Below, piece by piece: positions 10,198 to 19,258 of a stretch of DNA of 64,000 nucleotides; position 1 is the first letter of the stretch; each line of letters opens with the position of its first letter. The DNA comes from Rickettsia endosymbiont of Cardiosporidium cionae. Its GTDB lineage: Bacteria > Pseudomonadota > Alphaproteobacteria > Rickettsiales > Rickettsiaceae. The notes under the pieces are model-generated. The model made no database searches. It was given only the letters and a program-made list of their open reading frames with translations, and was not told where the DNA came from. Position numbers and translations under genes: made by a program. Location of the stretch: the NCBI RefSeq assembly GCF_015476335.1, contig NZ_JADAQY010000005.1:158501-222500 (forward strand), given 5' to 3'.

Positions 10198-10598
10198 TTT
10201 CTTGTATTTATTAAGATAGTTGTAAATTCACTGTAACCAACTTTGGTGGCATTGATATTGGTGTCTTTGCTTATTTTTTTTGGAGTGATTTTATCGTTTT
10301 TATAAAGATAGCTATCTATTTTACAATTTATTTACTATAGTAAAAATAGAACAGTTATTTAGTATATTTTTAGAAGTGTTAGGATTCTGAGTTTTGTACT
10401 TCTATCACCCACAAGCAATGTGTGATTTATACAACTATAGTAAATCTAGATAGTAGCTATAATTACTATTTAATTTGTAAAGCTTGAGTTAAATGATTTA
10501 GAATCGTTCTCCAGTGGTTCTAGGACGTTAAGTGAGTAATAATTCGTTATGCAATTACACTAGGATTTCGTTTATAGTAATTACAGTGAATATCCCCA
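10198..10598. other. 401-nt region between HU and the porin gene
   Basis: No gene is recognised. It contains two exact palindromes, AGATAGCTATCT near 10306 and TTTACTATAGTAAA near 10330, and a second copy of ACTATAGTAAA near 10433. It probably carries the porin promoter and 5' leader. A stretch of about 22 nt near 10540 resembles part of the RNase P RNA at 25249-25270 but is within chance. Confidence 0.4.
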
Positions 10599-12080
10599 AT
10601 GATTTTAAAGCATGTAGAAAAAATGTATAAATTTTTGTTAATCATATCCATATCTCTTGCTCAAGCTTTTGTTTACGCCGAGAGATTGCATGACAATGTT
10701 AAAATAGTCACCGATGTGTATAATGTTGTTTCATCTGTTTCTAAAACAGATGAAACTCCTAACATAAAATCAAAATCTTCTGATATTTTATTGGCATCCA
10801 ACTCCTCTGTTTGCAATGCAAGCACTAAAAGTGAAGAAGATCAGAAAAATGAAGAAAAAAATATTGATAATACTAAGGAAAAAAATACAAAGGGCTTAAA
10901 TTTTAATTTTTCTGCGCTTGCAAATTTCGAGTTGGGTTTTAGAGGGTTGACAAACAAAGCGTCCGATAAAAAAAATGTTTCAGCAAGGCACGAAAGATTT
11001 GCATTGTTTAATCAGGTAGGTGTGTTATTAGATATATCCAATAAGGTTAATGATATAAAATATGGTGCACATATATCGTTATTAACGGCAGGCAAAAGGA
11101 GTGGAAGTGCGACATTTAACGGATCTCATATCTTTTTTGAAACTCCATATGGAAAGTTAGAACTAGGGGCGCCTTTTGATGCTTCTGATAAGATGACTCT
11201 TGAAGCATGTAGCATAGCCGCGGCTGCTCCCAATAGTTGGAGTAGATATGCATATGTTCCTAAGGATAGAGGATTAGATATAGGATTCCTTACATCTTGC
11301 GAGAATTTTCTTGGTTCAAGATTGCGTGCAAGTCTGAATAACAGTAATACTAGTGAACCATCTAGAAAAATTTCTTACTATACGCCTGAGTTTGAACCTT
11401 TCTCTGAAAATACTAAAATCCAATTAGGGATTTCGTACATACCAGATTCTACAAATACAGGTTCTGATAGTTCCAGTAAAGTATCTTCTAAGGTCAATAA
11501 GCACAAAAATGATCTGGATCAGATGATTGTAGAAATTGATCAAAATGTGAAAGATTCTGTTTCTGCAGCTTTATCCGTTGAACATCATATCAATAATAAT
11601 GTAGGAGTAAAACTTGTACTTAGTGGAGAAGTAGGTAAATCTTCTGGATATGCTATTGATGAAAAAAATAATCCAAAAGTTAAACATCCATTAAAAAATT
11701 TGGCTGCCTATAATATAGGAGGTGTTTTAACATATGGTAATTTTAAATATGCTTTATCCTATGGAGCTTTAGGGAATAGTTTAACCAGTGATAAAGTACA
11801 TAAGATAAAAGCTAATGCTAAAACTTATTCCGCTGGAACAGCCTACTCTCAAGGGCCTTTTAAAGTGAGTATTACGTATTATGGATCAGTACAATTTAAA
11901 AACAGAGTAAATCAGCTATCTATTGGTAGCGACTATAAATTGGTACCAGGTTTCGTACCATATATACAAATTACTGGGTATAATATGAAAGGAAATTCAG
12001 AGTTTTTAGATTCTAGTAATAAGCAGACCGTTAAATCCTCTGGCATGGTAGCTTTGATAGGGGCTAAATTAAGGTTGTAA
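10599..12080 (+). CDS. Outer-membrane porin-like beta-barrel protein
   Basis: Probable general porin of the Gram-negative porin superfamily, placed in the outer membrane. The 493-aa product has a signal peptide (MYKFLLIISISLAQAFVYA, cleavage after AYA-type VYA) and then a polar Lys/Asn/Glu-rich segment of roughly 70 residues. The remainder is rich in alternating strands ending in aromatics and short Gly/Asn turns (NFSALANFELGFRG, HIFFETPYGKLELGAP, ending GMVALIGAKLRL). The PYGKLELG segment is typical of bacterial porins near the constriction loop. Either ATG 10599 or the in-frame ATG 10623 could be the start; the second gives a cleaner signal peptide. A 13-bp perfect hairpin is embedded at 10728-10756. 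Long leader upstream; monocistronic. Confidence 0.75.
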   Translation: MILKHVEKMYKFLLIISISLAQAFVYAERLHDNVKIVTDVYNVVSSVSKTDETPNIKSKSSDILLASNSSVCNASTKSEEDQKNEEKNIDNTKEKNTKGLNFNFSALANFELGFRGLTNKASDKKNVSARHERFALFNQVGVLLDISNKVNDIKYGAHISLLTAGKRSGSATFNGSHIFFETPYGKLELGAPFDASDKMTLEACSIAAAAPNSWSRYAYVPKDRGLDIGFLTSCENFLGSRLRASLNNSNTSEPSRKISYYTPEFEPFSENTKIQLGISYIPDSTNTGSDSSSKVSSKVNKHKNDLDQMIVEIDQNVKDSVSAALSVEHHINNNVGVKLVLSGEVGKSSGYAIDEKNNPKVKHPLKNLAAYNIGGVLTYGNFKYALSYGALGNSLTSDKVHKIKANAKTYSAGTAYSQGPFKVSITYYGSVQFKNRVNQLSIGSDYKLVPGFVPYIQITGYNMKGNSEFLDSSNKQTVKSSGMVALIGAKLRL

Positions 12081-12179
12081 GTTTTATGATGCGAGTATAC
12101 ATGATAACAAGTAAATCGTATTCTCTTAAAACTCAGATCTGTCACATTAGCTCTTGGTTCATTTATACTTTATTGTACA

Positions 12180-12734
12180 ATGAATTGTAAAATTATTGAT
12201 AGTATTCTGTATATTAAAATTTCTATCATTTTGATTTTTTTTACTATATACCCAATTTATGAAATCAGCAATGAAGAAATTGACTCCAAAATAATACAAG
12301 ATACCAAAGTAATACAAAAAATTGATCTAGAAAAATTAGTTATAGACTTAGAAAAAAATAATGAATTTGAAGACTACATAAAACAATATCCTAATTTAAA
12401 AGAACATCAATATGCCAATATTGTAGTAATGAACAAAATCACTACAGAAGCTAGTAATATGACTCTACAATTGAATACTAGATCTTTGATAAACAATCTT
12501 TCAATAGAGGTACAGCATTGCGTAGAGGATAACAACATTTATCAACCAGGATACTGGATATTAATGTCAATACACGAATTATCACAGAAAGAGAAAAAAA
12601 AAATTTTCTACGGTTGGATATTGTCATCTAATCCTTCAATATCAAATATAATACACCCAGTATATGAAATAATACCTCTGAAATGTTTTTCACAACTACA
12701 CCAAAACATTAGTGATGATAAACAGGTGAAATGA
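12180..12734 (+). CDS. DUF2155-domain protein, membrane-anchored or secreted
   Basis: Function unknown. The 184-aa protein has an N-terminal hydrophobic segment (about 10-28) that may be a signal peptide or anchor, a charged Glu/Lys-rich linker, and a C-terminal domain from about 78. That domain matches the alphaproteobacterial DUF2155 pattern: a start like ANIVVMNKITTEAS, a central Cys (EVQHCVED), and the ending FYGWILSSNPSISNIIHPVYEI then LKCF. Two conserved cysteines suggest an oxidising compartment, so a periplasmic location is plausible. It is convergent with the merR-ihfA-fabH-rpmF group and 99 nt after the porin. Confidence 0.65.
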   Translation: MNCKIIDSILYIKISIILIFFTIYPIYEISNEEIDSKIIQDTKVIQKIDLEKLVIDLEKNNEFEDYIKQYPNLKEHQYANIVVMNKITTEASNMTLQLNTRSLINNLSIEVQHCVEDNNIYQPGYWILMSIHELSQKEKKKIFYGWILSSNPSISNIIHPVYEIIPLKCFSQLHQNISDDKQVK

Positions 12735-12815
12735 TAATATCAGATATAAAACACTACATCTCAATAATAAGTTGACTGTAGTAGTATTTATTAAAAAATT
12801 AAGACACACACTTAC

Positions 12816-13097
12816 TTAGTTTAATAATTCAGAGAATTTTTTTACAAGTTTATCTATTAGAGTTAGTATTACTCGATTTTTTTCATATGATATCTTATCA
12901 GATTCAAGGCCGCGCAACACCTCTTGAAAATACAAAATATGATTCTGTGTATAATATTTTCTGTTCTTAATTTTGACTATTTTTAAATGACTACTTAACC
13001 TCTCTAATTTTTGAATATGATAACAAGAAACTGATAATATAGAAGATAATTCCTTAATAGAAAAATACTTCTTGCTCTGATTGATGTTAACTATCAT
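12816..13097 (-). CDS. MerR-like helix-turn-helix protein
   Basis: Small 93-aa protein with a winged helix-turn-helix of the MerR type (YFSIKELSSILSV...YHIQKLERLSSHLKIVKIKNRKYYTQNHILYFQEV). It lacks a long coiled coil and effector domain. In many alphaproteobacteria a short MerR-like gene follows ihfA in the plsX-fabH-ihfA cluster, and this has the same position: it overlaps the ihfA end by 11 nt (13087-13097), so translation is probably coupled. The target and signal are unknown. Confidence 0.75.
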   Translation of the reverse strand: MIVNINQSKKYFSIKELSSILSVSCYHIQKLERLSSHLKIVKIKNRKYYTQNHILYFQEVLRGLESDKISYEKNRVILTLIDKLVKKFSELLN

Positions 13098-13437
13098 GAC
13101 ATGAATAATTTTTATTTAGATATTTATTACTATGTTTACTACCGTAATTTACTTCTTTTTTAGACTTATTAGCTGCAGCAAATTGTAAAATATACCTAGA
13201 AAATACTGTAACAGGAGACTTTGTATTTATATTATACCCTGGTCTGGGAGATTTATATTTAACTGAAAAAGAACCAAACCCCCTTAAAGTTACTCTATTT
13301 TGTGATTTTACTATATATAATATAGAATCAAAAATAGATAAAACTATCTCCATAGAGATTTTATATGATATGCCAAGTTCCTGCTGTAAATAACAAGCTA
13401 AATCTTCTTTATTTCTATTCTTTATTACCTTAGTCAT
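13087..13437 (-). CDS. ihfA: Integration host factor alpha-like subunit
   Basis: Sequence-specific DNA-bending protein of the HU/IHF family. In 116 aa the core dimerisation helices (DLACYLQQELGISYKISMEIV) are followed by VTLRGFGSFSVKYKSPRPGYN, the beta-arm (PRPGYNINTKSPVTV) and a basic tail longer than in E. coli. The usual RPGRNPKTGE arm has diverged to RPGYNINTKSP, so the intercalating proline of NP is not conserved; binding may be altered. The position between fabH and the merR-like gene supports IHF-alpha. IHF is a known co-factor at origins, and an oriC lies at about 48.9 kb. Confidence 0.85.
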   Translation of the reverse strand: MTKVIKNRNKEDLACYLQQELGISYKISMEIVLSIFDSILYIVKSQNRVTLRGFGSFSVKYKSPRPGYNINTKSPVTVFSRYILQFAAANKSKKEVNYGSKHSNKYLNKNYSCHDS

Positions 13438-13487
13438 AATTTTATCTTAATAAATAAAATAAACCTGTATAACTAACATGTACTAGT

Positions 13488-14441
13488 CTACCACCTTAAT
13501 ATTATCGAGCCCCAGGTCAATCCGGCACCGAATGCTGTAAATAATATAATATCACCGGTATTAACTGAGTTTGTCAGAGTACAGTTATACAGAGCAAGAG
13601 GTATGGATGCTGCAGAACAATTTGCATGATCTTGAATTGTAGTGATAGCCTTACTAGGGTGGATTTTTATTCTATCTATTAACGCATTGATTAACCTAAG
13701 ATTAGCCTGGTGCGGTATAAAATAATCTATGTCATCATAACATAAATTATTTCTAGAAATAATTTTACTTACTGATTCAGACATTTTTTCAATAGCCTTT
13801 TTATAAATCTCGCTACCATTCATTCTAAGATAGCCTATTTCACCTGTAGAACCTACCCCTCCTTCTGTGTACAGCAAATTATAACATTTACCATCAGAAT
13901 AAATATCACTATCTATAATTCCAGAATATGTATCATCTGATTTTAAGAGTAATGCCCCTGCACCATCTCCAAACAAAACACATGTTTTACGATCAGCCCA
14001 ATCCAATAGAGAAGACATTTTTTCTGCACATACTAACAATATAGTTTTATATTTTAAAGATTTTAGCATAGCATCTGCTACTTGCATTCCATAAATAAAA
14101 CCTGAACATACTGCTTGTAAATCAAAAGCTGGTTGATTATCCAACTCCAAGTGCCCATGCAATTTGGTAGCTAAAGACGGGAAAACATTATCTGCAGTAG
14201 TAGTACATACTATAACTAAATCTATTTCAGATTTATGAATTTTAGCATTTTCAATTGCAATTTTTGCAGCTTCAAAGGCCAGCACTGATGTAGGCTCACT
14301 TTTTTCACTAATATGCCTCTGAGATATACCAGTTCTTGAACTAATCCATTCATCGCTTGTATTTAAAGATTTATCTAAATCTTGATTTTTTAAGATCCTT
14401 TTTGGTAAATATCCACCACAACCTAAAATTTTATATCCCAT
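13488..14441 (-). CDS. fabH: 3-oxoacyl-ACP synthase III (FabH)
   Basis: Initiates type II fatty-acid synthesis by condensing acetyl-CoA with malonyl-ACP. The 317 aa match the family length. The catalytic Cys sits in LQAVCSGFIYGM, the catalytic His in FIPHQANLRLI, and the Asn in HANCSAASIPLAL, completing the Cys-His-Asn triad; SSRTGISQRHI near the N-terminus is also typical. It is part of the minus-strand run rpmF-fabH-ihfA-merR. plsX, which normally lies between rpmF and fabH, is absent: only 141 nt of AT-rich sequence separate the two ends. Confidence 0.95.
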   Translation of the reverse strand: MGYKILGCGGYLPKRILKNQDLDKSLNTSDEWISSRTGISQRHISEKSEPTSVLAFEAAKIAIENAKIHKSEIDLVIVCTTTADNVFPSLATKLHGHLELDNQPAFDLQAVCSGFIYGMQVADAMLKSLKYKTILLVCAEKMSSLLDWADRKTCVLFGDGAGALLLKSDDTYSGIIDSDIYSDGKCYNLLYTEGGVGSTGEIGYLRMNGSEIYKKAIEKMSESVSKIISRNNLCYDDIDYFIPHQANLRLINALIDRIKIHPSKAITTIQDHANCSAASIPLALYNCTLTNSVNTGDIILFTAFGAGLTWGSIILRW

Positions 14442-14582
14442 TCAACAACTGACCTAATTTATCAAGAAAATTATTAATTTTATAACTAAATCCCAACTAA
14501 AATCTTACTTCTTATCTATAAAGCATTTACAATGCTAAAACTACTTGTTAAATTAACATTATCAAACAATAACACCAGTTAC

Positions 14583-14783
14583 CTACTCGGCATTAGTTTC
14601 ATCTTTTATTTTAGAAATAACAATCTGACGATTATTATAAGCACCACTGCTTTTATCTATATTGTGAGATAGTCTATATTCCCCTGTATCTTTATCAACT
14701 ACAGCATTTATTCGTACTAGACCATCATGCGCACGCCTCTGATTTCTTTTGGATTTAGAGGTCTTTTTTTTAGGAACAGCCAT
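14583..14783 (-). CDS. rpmF: 50S ribosomal protein bL32
   Basis: Large-subunit ribosomal protein. It begins [20 protein letters not shown], the diagnostic bL32 N-terminus, so the ATG ending at 14783 is preferred over an in-frame ATG 15 nt upstream; this gives 66 aa. The later Zn-binding cysteines found in some bL32 proteins are absent. It leads the conserved alphaproteobacterial cluster rpmF-(plsX)-fabH-ihfA and is divergent from bamE. Confidence 0.94.
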   Translation of the reverse strand: MAVPKKKTSKSKRNQRRAHDGLVRINAVVDKDTGEYRLSHNIDKSSGAYNNRQIVISKIKDETNAE

Positions 14784-14973
14784 TTTATGATTACCCAATA
14801 TTTAAAATTAAATATTTATACAACTTTATCTTAATTACATATTGATTTTTACTAACATTTACCTTAATAATATAAAAATGCTGTTTTGTCAATTATTATA
14901 AGTTTACATTGATTATATCAGTAATGCTTAAGATAGTTGATTGAAATCTATGAAGTCAATTTGAAAATTATAA

Positions 14974-15471
14974 ATGAGATTATTAATGATAAAATACTGC
15001 ATATTAATAATTCCTGTATTAATAATGATTTCTAGTTGCAATACTATAAAATATTCAGGACATTTTGTTTCGGATACAGATATTGAAGATATTAATAATA
15101 TTAAACCTACTAAATCTTATCTAGTAACGTTAATAGGTAGCGCTAGCTATATTCCTTCTTCTGACCCTAATGTTTGGTATTATTCTTACAGAAAGTTAAA
15201 CGAATCATTCTCCAAAAACATAATATTGGAACAAAGAATATTAAAAGTAACATTCGAAGAAAATAAAGTAAGTAATGCATTATTAGTCGTTGATGGATAT
15301 AATGACGATATCGTTATAGAAGGCTATGAAAAATTAAACAAAAATAATCTACTCAGAACATATTTTAAAAATTTACAAATTTTTTCTCGGAAGGAAAAAT
15401 ATGAAAAAAAATATAACCTTCCTATACAATTCGCTCCTTCACCGTTGCATTATAATTTACATAAAAATTAA
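14974..15471 (+). CDS. bamE: BamE (SmpA/OmlA)-family outer-membrane lipoprotein
   Basis: Probable lipoprotein component of the BAM complex that inserts beta-barrels into the outer membrane. The 165-aa protein has a type II signal peptide, with the lipobox ISSC putting the lipidated cysteine at residue 22. It then shows SDTDIEDINNIKPTKSYLVTLIGSASYI (given here only in outline as a SmpA/OmlA pattern), followed by WYYSYRK. In alphaproteobacteria a bamE gene is commonly found beside plsX/fabH/rpmF, as here (divergent from rpmF). Either ATG 14974 or ATG 14986 could start it. The C-terminal extension after about residue 115 is not recognised. Confidence 0.75.
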   Translation: MRLLMIKYCILIIPVLIMISSCNTIKYSGHFVSDTDIEDINNIKPTKSYLVTLIGSASYIPSSDPNVWYYSYRKLNESFSKNIILEQRILKVTFEENKVSNALLVVDGYNDDIVIEGYEKLNKNNLLRTYFKNLQIFSRKEKYEKKYNLPIQFAPSPLHYNLHKN

Positions 15472-15515
15472 TGTTTTAAACAAAAATTTAAATTGCTAAT
15501 CAAAAAAGGACTTAA

Positions 15516-15821
15516 ATGATAAACAACAGTGAAATGGAAAAATTAGAAAAATTAGCCATGATTAAACTTAGCAGTAATGAGCGAAAGGTTTTTATACAAA
15601 ATTTTAGTAATACTCTAAAAATGCTTGATCAACTCCATAAAATAGATTGTGATAATGTCGACCCTCTAACTTCAGTAGTGCCTAGTAAAGCAAGAAGTTT
15701 AAGAAAGGATTTCGTAACAGTTAGCAATATTTCAAACCAAATTTTTACTAATATTCCAGAAGAAAACACAGATATAACAAAAGAAACCAATTGTTTTATA
15801 GTACCCAAAATATTAGAATAA
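15516..15821 (+). CDS. gatC: Asp/Glu-tRNA amidotransferase subunit C
   Basis: Stabilising subunit of GatCAB, which converts mischarged Glu-tRNA(Gln) or Asp-tRNA(Asn) to the amide. The 101 aa match the family length. The N-terminus EKLEKLAMIKLSSNERKVF and the LHKIDCDNVDPL...LRKDFVT motif match GatC. It lies 91 nt upstream of gatA on the same strand, presumably one operon. gatB is not in the window. Confidence 0.9.
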   Translation: MINNSEMEKLEKLAMIKLSSNERKVFIQNFSNTLKMLDQLHKIDCDNVDPLTSVVPSKARSLRKDFVTVSNISNQIFTNIPEENTDITKETNCFIVPKILE

Positions 15822-15912
15822 GTTAATACTATTACTGCATCTCAACTGTGTGGGATCGAGCATATTTTTATAAATAGCAATCAACTATATAGCAAAAGGC
15901 CAATAAAAAAAC

Positions 15913-17391
15913 ATGTCAGAGTTAACAAAATTATCTATAGTAGAAACACTTAAAAAATTAAAAAATAAAGATTTTTCAGTTAAAGAGCTCATTACTGCCC
16001 ATATTGAACAAATATCTAAACATAAACCACTGAATTGCTATATAACAACAAATTTTGAACAAGCTCTACTACAAGCAGAAAAATCTGATCAACGTTATCT
16101 ATCAAACTCTGCTAGAAAGCTAGAAGGAATAGCCATAGCCGTGAAAGATGTATTTTGTACAAAAGGGATAAGAACCACCGCAGGGTCTAAAATGCTTGAT
16201 AACTTTGTGCCTACATATGAATCTACTGTTAGCAATAAAATATTGAGTGAAGGTAGTATAATATTAGGAAAAGCTAATATGGATGAATTCTCAATGGGGT
16301 CCAGTAACACTAATAGTTACTTCGGAGCTACTCTTAACCCTTGGAAAGAAAAAGGATCTTCTATAGATCTAGTACCTGGAGGTTCTTCAGGAGGTTCAGC
16401 AGCAGCGGTAAGTTCTTTTCAAGCAATGGCAGCATTAGGAGGAGATACAGGGGGATCTATAAGACAACCTGCATCTTTCACTGGTACAGTTGGTATAAAA
16501 CCTACATATGGTAGATGTTCAAGGTGGGGTATGATAGCATTTGCTAGCTCACTAGATCAAGCAGGCATATTCACTAGAAATGTAAAAGATGCAGCTATAA
16601 CGCTAGAAACTATAATGGGGTATGATCCAAAAGATTCAACTTCAAGCCAAAATACTATACCAAATTTACAATCTGTATGTGATCTCAGTATAAAAAATAC
16701 AAAGATAGGTATACCAATAAATATAATGGAAAATCAGGATATTAATCCTGAAATAAAAACAATCTGGAAAAATTCTATTAGTATTTTAAAGAATGCAGGT
16801 GCCCAAATAGTTGAGATCACACTACCATATATTGAACACGCTCTACCAACTTACTACGTTATAGCTTCAGCAGAAGCTTCATCAAATTTAGCCAGGTATG
16901 ATTCTATAAGATATGGCTACAGAATTAACAACACAGATGGCTTAAAGTTAGAAGATATCTCCATAAGAAGCCGCACAGAAGCATTTGGAGAAGAAGTGAA
17001 AAGAAGGATTCTGATTGGAACATACGTACTATCAGCAAACCGTATGAATACATATTACATAAAGGCACAAAAAATACGTAATCTCATATCTTGTGATTTT
17101 CAAAATGCATTTAAGAAAGTAGAAGCTATACTAATGCCTGCTACACCCAACTCAGCCTTTCCTGTAACTCAAACAGCTGATCCTACCACCGCATACCTAA
17201 ACGATATATTCACTACAGCACCAAGTTTATCTGGTTTACCATGTTTATCAGTACCTGCAGGATTAACTAATTCTGGATTACCACTTGGTATTCAGATAAT
17301 ATCTCAATATTTTAGAGAGGATAATCTTATAAAACTAGCATATAATATAGAAAAATCTATCAATATTAATTTTGTACCTGAGGGCTACTAA
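15913..17391 (+). CDS. gatA: Asp/Glu-tRNA amidotransferase subunit A (glutaminyl amidase)
   Basis: Amidase subunit of GatCAB; hydrolyses glutamine to supply ammonia for amide-tRNA formation. The 492 aa are full length. The Ser-cisSer-Lys triad is intact: K78 in AIAVKDVFCTKG, S158 in GGSSGGSAAA and S182 in GGDTGGSIRQPAS. The amidase ending SGLPCLSVPAGL...LPLGIQII is present. Paired with gatC just upstream. Its presence implies that the organism charges at least one of Gln or Asn by the indirect route, as known for Rickettsiales. Confidence 0.97.
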   Translation: MSELTKLSIVETLKKLKNKDFSVKELITAHIEQISKHKPLNCYITTNFEQALLQAEKSDQRYLSNSARKLEGIAIAVKDVFCTKGIRTTAGSKMLDNFVPTYESTVSNKILSEGSIILGKANMDEFSMGSSNTNSYFGATLNPWKEKGSSIDLVPGGSSGGSAAAVSSFQAMAALGGDTGGSIRQPASFTGTVGIKPTYGRCSRWGMIAFASSLDQAGIFTRNVKDAAITLETIMGYDPKDSTSSQNTIPNLQSVCDLSIKNTKIGIPINIMENQDINPEIKTIWKNSISILKNAGAQIVEITLPYIEHALPTYYVIASAEASSNLARYDSIRYGYRINNTDGLKLEDISIRSRTEAFGEEVKRRILIGTYVLSANRMNTYYIKAQKIRNLISCDFQNAFKKVEAILMPATPNSAFPVTQTADPTTAYLNDIFTTAPSLSGLPCLSVPAGLTNSGLPLGIQIISQYFREDNLIKLAYNIEKSININFVPEGY

Positions 17392-17459
17392 CTGTATATA
17401 AATTTCTATTAAAAACTATGTTAAATGGTGTTTAATTATTACTAATTCTTTCTTATTGA

Positions 17460-18203
17460 ATGTTTGATTATCGTAAACTAAGATCTAACAGACTAAAATC
17501 ATATAACAGTATTAATTCCAATAAATTATTATATGATTTACATCAAAATATTATTGAGAGAATTACTGCAATAGACCAAAAATTTACGAATATTTTAATA
17601 TTTGACCTCAATTACCATTCATTCCCTAACATGATTTTTAGTAAATTTAGTAATTCTAACTTATATGTAAAAAATTTTAGCGAAGATATAGCATACACTG
17701 ATGATAGTATTGATTTAATAATATTTCCCTTTGGATTACATTGGATAAATGATATACAAAAATTACTATTATCGATAAATAATAAACTTACAAAAAAAGG
17801 GATTTTTATTGCAAAACTTATAGCAGGGAAGAGCTTAAATAATCTATATAAAGTTTTAGTGAATCTAGAATCACTACACTCAAATAAATATATAAAACGT
17901 ATTGGACCATTTATAGCATTAAACAGCATATCTGATTTGATGCAACAGGCAAATTTTTCAGATATAATAATAGACGTGGATAAAGTAGAATTAGAATCTC
18001 GTACTCCATTGGAGTTGATAAAAGCTATCAAATCATTAGGAGAATCAAACACGATAATCTCAACAAATAACACTTATTCAATCAATAAAATAATGTATAA
18101 TGCGCTATCAAAATCTACTGAACAAAATTTTACTGACCAGATCAATATCGTTACTATATTGGCAAGTAAAAATAAAAATGTTATTAAGCTTAAATATTTT
18201 TAA
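17460..18203 (+). CDS. NDUFAF5/BioC-like methyltransferase-fold protein, degenerate SAM site
   Basis: A class I methyltransferase-like protein of 247 aa. The N-terminus (RSNRLKSYNSINSNKLLYD) and motifs SIDLIIFPFGLHWIND and TKKGIFIAKL resemble the alphaproteobacterial family related to NDUFAF5, which hydroxylates a complex I subunit, and to BioC. The glycine-rich SAM-binding motif I is missing: where a GxGxG is expected (about 45-55) the sequence is ILIFDLNYHSF. It may bind SAM weakly, bind something else, or be decaying, though the frame is intact. It is convergent with, and overlaps by 4 nt, the polysaccharide-deacetylase-like gene. Confidence 0.6.
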   Translation: MFDYRKLRSNRLKSYNSINSNKLLYDLHQNIIERITAIDQKFTNILIFDLNYHSFPNMIFSKFSNSNLYVKNFSEDIAYTDDSIDLIIFPFGLHWINDIQKLLLSINNKLTKKGIFIAKLIAGKSLNNLYKVLVNLESLHSNKYIKRIGPFIALNSISDLMQQANFSDIIIDVDKVELESRTPLELIKAIKSLGESNTIISTNNTYSINKIMYNALSKSTEQNFTDQINIVTILASKNKNVIKLKYF

Positions 18204-19225
18204 TATGATAAATTATTTTTTTTTAACTTTATTAATTCTGAAATACTAATTAAATCTATGTTATGAGACTTCAAAGTTGGTAACCATTTCTGGATCTCAT
18301 CGAGAGTCAATTTAAAACTTCTTGCATATCCTATTGCAGTACCCTTAGCTTTTGATATTGCTATCAATTTAGATAAATTATTTGCTATAGTATCACGATC
18401 TAAATCGTCATCTATTACGACATCACTCACTAACAACTTTGCATCCGAATCAAAATTAATATGCGACAATTTTTCAGACTTATTACCTAATATAAATTTT
18501 AATTTTTTACTAGTTATTGCTTTAAGTAGAATTAAAGCAGAATTAATATCCGAGGTAAACATCTCTTTATTACTGCTATATATTCCATCATAATAATTAT
18601 GCACACTCAAGATATTTAATAATCTTGTATGATTCTCTTCCGAAGAAATGCTAGATAGTAATTTATATTTATTATACACACTATCTTCATTCCTACTATT
18701 TTCTTCCATTGGAATGTATAAATATATCTCATTTCCACTAGACCTAGCCTTACTTACAAAATTCATACTTTTATTACTAAATGGTAATACTCCAAATGCA
18801 AACTCTTTAGGTAATTTTAGCGCTAAATTCGAAATTTTATCATTCACACCTAAATTTGTTATCAGAATTGATATTTTATTACTATTATTATCAGCAAATT
18901 TTTGATCGCTTAATCTATAATTTTTTTCTAATTCTGAATCTATATTTTCATTATTAATATCTGAGAATAATTTATCTGAAGCTGAATTTTTATTAAAATA
19001 CAATTGTCCTGATTGGTGGTCTGATATAATCCTATGGTAGGAAGTACTAGGTAAATCATTGATGTCGAACACATGCAAATGCTCCATAAGGATAGACTTT
19101 TTAATATGATATGGCCTTATAACAAGCACCCAAAATATTACCGAAGCAATAGATAGAAAAGCGAGAGCTACATTAATAGTAACTAATAACTGTTTAAAGT
19201 TTTTTGACAAAAATCTTTGATCCAT
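18200..19225 (-). CDS. Divergent polysaccharide deacetylase family protein
   Basis: A 341-aa membrane-anchored protein with one N-terminal transmembrane helix (about 11-33), a linker, and a divergent polysaccharide deacetylase (YibQ-type) domain from about residue 115. The domain shows SILITNLG, LPKEFAFGVLPF, SSGNEIYLYIPME, DGIYSS and a terminal KGTAIGYARS...LDEIQKWLP. In the family the fold resembles NodB but many members lack a clear metal site; here the usual NHxGS near the middle is not recognisable. It follows ctpA (33 nt gap, same strand), a pairing common in alphaproteobacteria, which suggests a role in envelope or murein turnover. Confidence 0.75.
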   Translation of the reverse strand: MDQRFLSKNFKQLLVTINVALAFLSIASVIFWVLVIRPYHIKKSILMEHLHVFDINDLPSTSYHRIISDHQSGQLYFNKNSASDKLFSDINNENIDSELEKNYRLSDQKFADNNSNKISILITNLGVNDKISNLALKLPKEFAFGVLPFSNKSMNFVSKARSSGNEIYLYIPMEENSRNEDSVYNKYKLLSSISSEENHTRLLNILSVHNYYDGIYSSNKEMFTSDINSALILLKAITSKKLKFILGNKSEKLSHINFDSDAKLLVSDVVIDDDLDRDTIANNLSKLIAISKAKGTAIGYARSFKLTLDEIQKWLPTLKSHNIDLISISELIKLKKNNLSY

Positions 19226-19258
19226 ATTCTACTAATCAACTACTTAATAGTAGCACAG

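Noticed and set aside
10539..10562. About 22-nt similarity to 25249-25270 (shared TAATTCGTTATGCAA core), first taken for an interspersed repeat
   Set aside because: The 25.25-kb copy is the P2/P3 5' part of RNase P RNA. In a 64-kb sequence this AT-rich, exact 15-16-nt matches are expected by chance, and nothing else around the two sites aligns.
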